A stretch of DNA of 11,031 nt from Actinomycetota bacterium (GTDB taxonomy: Bacteria; Actinomycetota; UBA4738): contig JACDEY010000015.1 of assembly GCA_013816105.1 (NCBI GenBank), positions 1 through 11,031 on the forward strand. The letters run 5' to 3'. The notes under the pieces were generated by a model. It did no database searches. It was not told the DNA's origin and worked only from the letters and a program-made list of their open reading frames with translations. Shown here one piece after another: positions 6,319 through 11,031 of the stretch (positions are counted from its first letter, which is position 1; each line of letters opens with the position of its first letter). The translations under genes and the position numbers were made by a program.

Positions 6319-7239
6319 GTGACGCGGGACTTTCTCTCCATCGACGATCTGTCGCCCGAGGAGCTCGCCGACCTGCTGGACCTGGCGCAGAAGCTCAAGG
6401 CCTCGCCCGGCGACTACGCGGACCGCCTCCGTGGGCTCGCTATCGCGATGATCTTCGAGAAGCCGTCGACGCGCACCAGGATCTCTTTCGAGGTCGGGAT
6501 TGCTTCCCTCGGTGCGCATCCGCTGGCGCTCTCCTCGGCGGAGCTTCAGCTCGGTCGCGGAGAGACGATAGAGGACACGGGTCGCGTGCTGAACCGATAC
6601 GTCGACGCGGTCGTGCTTCGCACGTTCGGGCAGGAGCGCCTGGAGCTCCTCGCCCGGGCGGCCGACATACCGATCGTCAACGCGCTCTCCGACTTCGAGC
6701 ACCCGTGTCAGTGCCTTGCCGATCTCCTTACGGTCCGAGAGCATCGTGGCGAGCTGGGCGGTCTCGTCCTCACATACCTCGGTGACGGCAACAACGTGGC
6801 TCACTCGCTCCTCCTGGGGGGCGCGAAGGCCGGGATGACGGTCCGCGTCGCCACGCCCCCCGGGTACGAGCCCATCCCGCAGGTCGTCCGGCGGGCCGAG
6901 GACATCGCGGCCGAGCGGGGGGGCGGTGTGGAGGTGACGAACGACGCCGCGGCCGCCTGCAGGGGAGCCGACGTGCTCTATACGGACGTGTGGGCCTCGA
7001 TGGGCCAGGAGAGCGAGGCGACAGCGCGGACTCTGGTCTTCGGGGGTTTTCAGCTAAGCCAACAGGCGGTCGACGCCGCAGCCGAGCAGGTCATCGTCAT
7101 GCACTGCCTGCCAGCTCACCGTGGGCAGGAGATCACCGATGAGGTGATCGACGGGCCTCACTCGGTCGTCTGGGATCAGGCGGAGAACCGGCTGCACACG
7201 CAGAAGGCACTACTCCTTCGGCTTCTCGATCGAGCCTGA
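6319..7239 (+). CDS. argF: ornithine carbamoyltransferase
   Basis: ArgF transfers the carbamoyl group of carbamoyl phosphate to ornithine, giving citrulline, in cytoplasmic arginine synthesis. The 306 residues contain the carbamoyl-phosphate loop FEKPSTRTR (47-55), HPCQCLADLL (128-137), LGDGNNVAHS (154-163), the ornithine-side DVWASMG (223-229) and HCLPAHRG (262-269). These assign it to OTCase rather than aspartate carbamoyltransferase. GTG 6319 gives the usual start (TRDFLSIDDLSPEEL). ATG 6307 and GTG 6280 are in frame and possible, but their extra residues are unlike the family and neither has a good Shine-Dalgarno. The TATGCT box suits a leaderless start at 6319. It follows pheT without the other arginine genes that often sit there in actinobacteria. 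The 31-nt gap to polX carries another -10-like box. Confidence 0.96.
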   Translation: MTRDFLSIDDLSPEELADLLDLAQKLKASPGDYADRLRGLAIAMIFEKPSTRTRISFEVGIASLGAHPLALSSAELQLGRGETIEDTGRVLNRYVDAVVLRTFGQERLELLARAADIPIVNALSDFEHPCQCLADLLTVREHRGELGGLVLTYLGDGNNVAHSLLLGGAKAGMTVRVATPPGYEPIPQVVRRAEDIAAERGGGVEVTNDAAAACRGADVLYTDVWASMGQESEATARTLVFGGFQLSQQAVDAAAEQVIVMHCLPAHRGQEITDEVIDGPHSVVWDQAENRLHTQKALLLRLLDRA

Positions 7240-7261
7240 CCGCCGCCTCGCTAGAGCTGGC

Positions 7262-7267
7262 TAGAAT
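7262..7267 (+). promoter_or_regulatory. possible -10 box (TAGAAT) of polX
   Basis: TAGAAT ends three bases before TTG 7271 and six before GTG 7274, the spacing expected for a leaderless transcript. The hexamer GCTAGA occurs twice here (7250-7255 and 7260-7265). The only -35-like sequence, CTGACC at 7236-7241, is 20 nt away, longer than the usual 16-18. Confidence 0.4.
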
Positions 7268-7273
7268 CGCTTG

Positions 7274-8995
7274 GTGGCCCGGGCGAACGAGGCCGTCGAG
7301 GCGATCCTCGCGGAGTACGCGGACCTTATCGCCATATCCGGTGGGGATCCCCACAAGGCCCGAGCGTACGAAAAGGCCGCCCGTGCCATCGGCGGCCATT
7401 CGGCCGATCTCTCGACGCTCGACCCGAAGGGCATCCTGGGAATCCCCAACGTGGGGAAGTCCATTGCCCCGAAGATCCAGGAGTTCCTGGAGACGGGCAC
7501 GATGCGGGCCGTCGAGGACCTCCGTGCACGAATCCCGGCCGGCGTCCGACAGCTGATCTCCATCTCGACCCTCGGACCGAAACGGGCGCTCTTGCTCTAC
7601 AGGGACCACGGGATCTCCTCCGTCGAGGAGCTCGCCGATGCCATCGCGGAGGGTCGCCTGAAGGGCGTCAAGGGGTTCGGGGACAAGACGGAGGAGAATG
7701 TCCTGCGAGGCATCCGCCTCCTTCGCGAGTCGGGTGACCGGGTCCAGCTTGGGCTCGCGACCGACCTTGCCGAGGAGTTGGTTGCGCAGCTGTCGGAGAC
7801 GGAGGGATGTTCGCGCTGCGCGTACGCCGGCTCTCTCCGGCGGATGGTGGAAACCATCGGCGACATCGACGTCCTGGTGGCATCTGAATCCCCCGAGACG
7901 GTCATGGAAGCCTTCGCAAACCTGCCGTCCGTCGAAGTAGTGACCGCCCGAGGCGCCACGAAGACCTCGGTCCGAACCACGAAAGGACTGCAGGTCGACC
8001 TCCGCGTCGTTTCCCTGGGCGTCTGGGGCGCCGCCCTCCAGTACTTCACGGGCTCGAAGGCGCACAACATCCGGATCCGGGAGCTGGCCGTTCGCAAGGG
8101 CCTGAGGCTATCGGAGTACGGCCTGTTCGACGCCGAGTCTGAGGACCTGATCGTCGCCGAGACAGAAGAGGAGGTCTACGAGCGGCTCGGCATGCAATGG
8201 ATCCCTCCCGTTCTGCGCGAGGACCGCGGGGAGGTGGAGGCGGCGCTCGCGGGCCGGTTGCCTGACATCCTCTCCGAAGGGGACATCCGCGGCGATCTCC
8301 ATACGCACACCGACCTCACCGACGGCCTCGCGCCGTTGGAGACGATGGTCGCGGCGGCCCGGGCGCGCGGTTACGAGTACTACGCCATCACCGACCACGC
8401 TCCCAACCTCTACATGCAGGAGATGACGGACGAGAAGATGCTCGCCCAGCGAGAGAAGTTGAGGAAGCTCGCGGTCGGGAGCCCCATGGCCCTGCTGCAC
8501 GGGTCGGAGCTAAACATCGATCCGGACGGCGGGGTCGACTGGGACGCGCCGTTCCTGGATGAGTTCGACGTGCTCGTCGCCTCGGTGCACTCCCACTTCA
8601 ACCAGTCGAAGGACGAGATGACCCGCCGCATCGTCCGGGCGTGCGAGAACCCGCACGTGAACATCATCGGGCATCCGACCGCGAGGATGATCGGCAGGAG
8701 AGCCGGGATCGAGTTCGACCTGGAGGAGGTGTTTCGCGCTGCCGCGAGGACGGGGACGGCGCTGGAGGTCAACTCGTTTCCCGACCGCCTCGACCTTCGC
8801 GACGAGCACATCATGTGGGCCAGGCGCCACGGGGTGAAGTTCGCGGTGGACACGGACGCGCACTCCACGGTACACCTACCGTTCATCCGCTTCGGTGTAG
8901 GGACGGCGGGGCGGGGCTGGCTGACGAAGGACGACGTCATCAACGCCTGGCCGCTCGAAAGGCTCCGGAGCTTCCTGGCGAAGGGCCGCCCCTGA
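7274..8995 (+). CDS. polX: DNA polymerase/3'-5' exonuclease, family X with PHP domain
   Basis: Bacterial PolX fills short gaps in base-excision repair, and its PHP domain gives metal-dependent 3'-5' exonuclease and end-processing activity. The 573 residues (from GTG 7274; TTG 7271 adds one) start with the N-terminal helical domain (1-90) with helix-hairpin-helix ILGIPNVGKSIAPKIQEFL (54-72) and LGPKRALLLY (100-109). A further hairpin is VKGFGDKTEENVL (132-144). The nucleotidyltransferase core has GSLRR (186-190), GDID (Asp197, Asp199), VDLRV (Asp242) and QYFTGSKAHN. The PHP domain shows GDLHTHTDLTDG (His343, His345), ITDHAP (374-375), HGSELNI (Glu412), VHSHF (439, 441), IGHPTARMIGRR (His467) and VDTDAH (528, 530). 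All visible metal ligands are intact, so both activities are expected. It lacks a good Shine-Dalgarno; TAGAAT upstream suggests leaderless expression. Its stop overlaps the likely mpg start. Confidence 0.95.
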   Translation: MARANEAVEAILAEYADLIAISGGDPHKARAYEKAARAIGGHSADLSTLDPKGILGIPNVGKSIAPKIQEFLETGTMRAVEDLRARIPAGVRQLISISTLGPKRALLLYRDHGISSVEELADAIAEGRLKGVKGFGDKTEENVLRGIRLLRESGDRVQLGLATDLAEELVAQLSETEGCSRCAYAGSLRRMVETIGDIDVLVASESPETVMEAFANLPSVEVVTARGATKTSVRTTKGLQVDLRVVSLGVWGAALQYFTGSKAHNIRIRELAVRKGLRLSEYGLFDAESEDLIVAETEEEVYERLGMQWIPPVLREDRGEVEAALAGRLPDILSEGDIRGDLHTHTDLTDGLAPLETMVAAARARGYEYYAITDHAPNLYMQEMTDEKMLAQREKLRKLAVGSPMALLHGSELNIDPDGGVDWDAPFLDEFDVLVASVHSHFNQSKDEMTRRIVRACENPHVNIIGHPTARMIGRRAGIEFDLEEVFRAAARTGTALEVNSFPDRLDLRDEHIMWARRHGVKFAVDTDAHSTVHLPFIRFGVGTAGRGWLTKDDVINAWPLERLRSFLAKGRP

Positions 8996-9624
8996 CCCGG
9001 CTGGCCCCGGAGATACTCGCCCCCCTTTCTCGACGTTTCTACGAGCGGCCGTCCCCGATCGTCGCGACGGCGCTGATCGGGCGCCTGCTCGTTCGGCGCC
9101 TGGACGGCGACCTGCTCGTCGGGCGCATCGTCGAGACGGAGGCCTACGAGGAGGGTGACCCTGCAAGCCACTCCTACCGCGGCCGGACCGCCCGGACGAG
9201 CGTCATGTTCGGCCCGGCTGGGCATCTGTACGTCTATTTCACCTACGGGATGCACTACTGCATGAACGTGGTGACGTCTCGTGACGGCGAGGGAAGCGCC
9301 GTCCTGTTGCGCGCCGTCGAGCCGCTGGTCGGGCTCACGCGGATGGCGGCACTTCGGGGATCGTCCGACACGCGTTTGCTCTGTGCGGGCCCGGCCCGGC
9401 TCACTCAGGCGTTCGCGGTCGGGCGCTCCCAGAACGGAGCCGATCTGGTGGGGGGCGCCGAGCTGTTCGTCGCCTCGCGGAGGCCCAATCGCTCCGCCCC
9501 CGTCGTGGCGGTCCCCCGCGTGGGCATCTCCGCGGCCGCCGAGCGGCCCTGGCGGTTCGTGGACTCCGGCAGCCAGTTCCTCTCACGCCGTGCAGTCAGC
9601 CCTGATGGCGGGGCGCCTGGCTGA
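8992..9624 (+). CDS. mpg: DNA-3-methyladenine glycosylase (AAG/MPG family)
   Basis: This monofunctional glycosylase excises 3-methyladenine and other alkylated or deaminated purines, leaving an abasic site. The product is about 210 residues, normal for bacterial members. It shows FYERPSPIVATALIGRLLV (16-34), IVETEAYEEGDPASHSYRGR (46-65, with Glu50 aligning with the catalytic Glu), VMFGPAGHLYVYFTYGMHYC (71-90), MNVV (91-94), LCAGPARLTQAF (130-141) and PRVGISAAAERPWRFV (175-190). No ATG, GTG or TTG in frame exists between GTG 8815, deep in polX, and the conserved start of the fold. CTG 8992 is therefore proposed. It overlaps the polX TGA as CTGA and has AAGGG at 8981-8985, 6 nt upstream. ATA 9013 is a weaker choice. 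It ends 3 bp from the convergent PBP gene. Confidence 0.92.
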   Translation: MTRLAPEILAPLSRRFYERPSPIVATALIGRLLVRRLDGDLLVGRIVETEAYEEGDPASHSYRGRTARTSVMFGPAGHLYVYFTYGMHYCMNVVTSRDGEGSAVLLRAVEPLVGLTRMAALRGSSDTRLLCAGPARLTQAFAVGRSQNGADLVGGAELFVASRRPNRSAPVVAVPRVGISAAAERPWRFVDSGSQFLSRRAVSPDGGAPG

Positions 9625-9627
9625 GGC

Positions 9628-11031
9628 TTAGCCCCCTTCGTTGGCCCAGATCGTGACCGTGGATCCCGGCTGGACCTGGGCCCCGGCGTTCGGTTCCTGG
9701 TCCCAGACGCGGTTCGGTTGGGCGCCGCAGGAGCTGGGCGGACGGCATCGCCATTGATCCACGACGTTCACGTCGAAGCCGGCTGCCTGCAGGATCGCGA
9801 TGGCGCCACTGCGGAGCAGGCCGACCACGTTCGGAACGTTCACCTTCGCGTCCGCCGGATCCTCCCCGGCGACGGTGATCGTCACGGTGGACGCGAGAGG
9901 AGCCTGCTCGCCGCCGGCCGGGCTCTGGGACAGGACCGTCCCGGGCTCCACGTCGGCGGCCGCCCTGATCTCCACGACGGGCCGGAACCCATAGTCCTGG
10001 ATGGTCGCGACGGCATCCGCCTTCGAGAGGCCGACGACGCTTGGCACCGGGAGATCCCCGATCTCCTCCTCGCACTGCTCGCTCGGCTCGAGGCCCTCCA
10101 CGAAGCGGAGGTTCTGGCGGTATCGCCTGGGTGTGGCGTCGGTGGCGAGGCATCCCGTGTTCGTGTCGACCGTCACGAACACGAAGTCGATGTCCGGTGT
10201 CGCGAACTCCTGGACCGGCATGGTGGCCGTGGCCTTCGCCATGAATTCGTGCCAGATCATCGCCGGCCATGTCCCGCCCGTGACATGGAAGAGCCGGGTC
10301 CGCGGAGAGACCATGTCGATGTCTCCCTGCGGGAAGCCGACCCAGACGCTCGCGACGAGCTGGGGAATGAAGCCCACGAACCAGGCGTTCCGCCACTCCT
10401 GTGACGTTCCGGTCTTGCCGGCGGCGGGCCGTCCGATATCGGCCGCGGACCCGGTTCCGTACTGCACGACCTTCTTCATGATCTCGACGGCAGTCCATGC
10501 GACGCCTGGGTTGACAGCCTGCTCGCCGTGCGGCTTTCCCTGGTAGAGGACATGCCCCTCGGCGTCGGTGATGCGGGTGACCATCATGGGGTCGAACCGC
10601 CTGCCCATGGTCGCCAGCGTGCCGTAGGCGCGCGCCATCTCCATCGTGTTCACGAGGTTCGTTCCGAGGGTCGCCGAGGGCACAGCGAACAGCTGGCTGC
10701 CGATGCCCATGCGCTTCGCGACGTCCACGACGAGCTGCGCCCCGTCGCACGGGTTTCCGCGGCCGAGATCCCGCACGAGCTGCGCGTACACGACGTTCAG
10801 GGAGCTGATCGTCGCCTCCTCCACGGAGGGCCGGCCGCTGCCCGTCCCGTCGTAGTTCTGGACCGGCCAGACGGGCTCGTTCTCCGGCCCCCGGCAGTCC
10901 TCAGGCAGCTCGATCTCGATGCTCGGGGGAGCCGGGTATCGCTGGGCGGGCGAGATCGCGTTCTCGAGGGCCGTCACCAGCGTGAAGGGCTTGAAGGCCG
11001 ACCCGGCCTGCCGGCTGGTGCCCCCCCGGAA
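9628..11031 (-). CDS. class A penicillin-binding protein with C-terminal PASTA domains, 3' part (cut by window edge)
   Basis: The visible 467 codons are the C-terminal part of a peptidoglycan transpeptidase acting outside the membrane. The frame enters at 11031. It opens with RQAGSAFKPFTLVTALENAI: the catalytic Ser of the SxxK box is at 10999-11001, so the glycosyltransferase and membrane segments lie outside the window. SSLNVVYAQLV holds the SxN box and AAGKTGTSQEWRNAWFVGFI the KTGT box. MPVQEF ends the transpeptidase domain. A linker with two Cys (NTGCLATDATP and SEQC) leads to two PASTA repeats: VPSVVGLSKADAVATIQDYG to TVTITVA, and VPNVVGLLRSGAIAILQAAG to STVTIWAN. The second has an extra pair, CRPPSSC. 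Class A is inferred from the linker, PASTA tail and similarity to PonA-type proteins; the glycosyltransferase domain is not visible. Convergent with mpg. Confidence 0.93.
   Translation of the reverse strand, partial: FRGGTSRQAGSAFKPFTLVTALENAISPAQRYPAPPSIEIELPEDCRGPENEPVWPVQNYDGTGSGRPSVEEATISSLNVVYAQLVRDLGRGNPCDGAQLVVDVAKRMGIGSQLFAVPSATLGTNLVNTMEMARAYGTLATMGRRFDPMMVTRITDAEGHVLYQGKPHGEQAVNPGVAWTAVEIMKKVVQYGTGSAADIGRPAAGKTGTSQEWRNAWFVGFIPQLVASVWVGFPQGDIDMVSPRTRLFHVTGGTWPAMIWHEFMAKATATMPVQEFATPDIDFVFVTVDTNTGCLATDATPRRYRQNLRFVEGLEPSEQCEEEIGDLPVPSVVGLSKADAVATIQDYGFRPVVEIRAAADVEPGTVLSQSPAGGEQAPLASTVTITVAGEDPADAKVNVPNVVGLLRSGAIAILQAAGFDVNVVDQWRCRPPSSCGAQPNRVWDQEPNAGAQVQPGSTVTIWANEGG

Noticed and set aside
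8641..8991. Long N-terminal extension of the mpg frame inside polX
   Set aside because: The translation is Arg/Gly/Pro-rich and unlike any glycosylase, and the known family starts near the FYERP segment. Only the part after the polX stop is supported.
9596..10750. Second minus-strand frame overlapping the PBP gene
   Set aside because: It is Arg/Gly-rich without motifs, while the other frame shows the SxxK, SxN and KTGT boxes and PASTA repeats in order.

Overview
The window is a high-G+C chromosomal segment (high by eye, not computed) from a bacterium that most resembles an actinomycetote (Actinobacteria). Three things support this: the order infC-rpmI-rplT-RNA methyltransferase-(kinase-like unit)-pheS-pheT, GTG/TTG starts with almost no intergenic space, and a PASTA-tailed class A penicillin-binding protein. 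The IF-3 N-terminus (RVNDRIR before the QVRLV segment) also resembles actinobacterial IF-3. No species is claimed. The window is nearly all coding, and I see no tRNA, rRNA, CRISPR array, insertion sequence or phage gene.

Layout. Bases 1-105 form a leader with a possible -10 box, a nine-codon (or shorter) mini-ORF, a perfect 8-bp hairpin and a strong Shine-Dalgarno. Then come infC (IF-3), rpmI (L35) and rplT (L20). After a 41-bp spacer rich in inverted and direct repeats lies a 481-codon gene that joins a complete SpoU/TrmH rRNA 2'-O-methyltransferase to a histidine-kinase-like module. It overlaps pheS by four bases, and pheT follows. Together these form a translation operon: initiation factor, large-subunit proteins, an RNA modifier and phenylalanyl-tRNA synthetase. 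argF (ornithine carbamoyltransferase) follows pheT, then polX (family X DNA polymerase with a PHP nuclease domain) overlapping mpg (3-methyladenine DNA glycosylase). All of these are on the plus strand. The last 1.4 kb hold the 3' part of a class A PBP gene on the minus strand, convergent with mpg and cut by the window edge.

Working together. The first half makes the translation apparatus. polX and mpg make a compact base-excision-repair pair: the glycosylase creates abasic sites, and PolX can process ends and fill gaps. argF makes citrulline for arginine synthesis and seems to be a lone remnant of the arg-mpg neighbourhood I recall from other actinobacteria.

Most interesting. (1) The methyltransferase-kinase fusion, whose ATP-binding boxes look eroded. 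(2) Two probable non-canonical start codons: infC, where GTC sits at ideal distance from a perfect Shine-Dalgarno, and mpg, which has only CTG available. (3) TANNNT boxes just upstream of GTG/TTG starts, suggesting leaderless mRNAs. (4) A leader mini-ORF whose stop codon touches a terminator-like hairpin ahead of infC.
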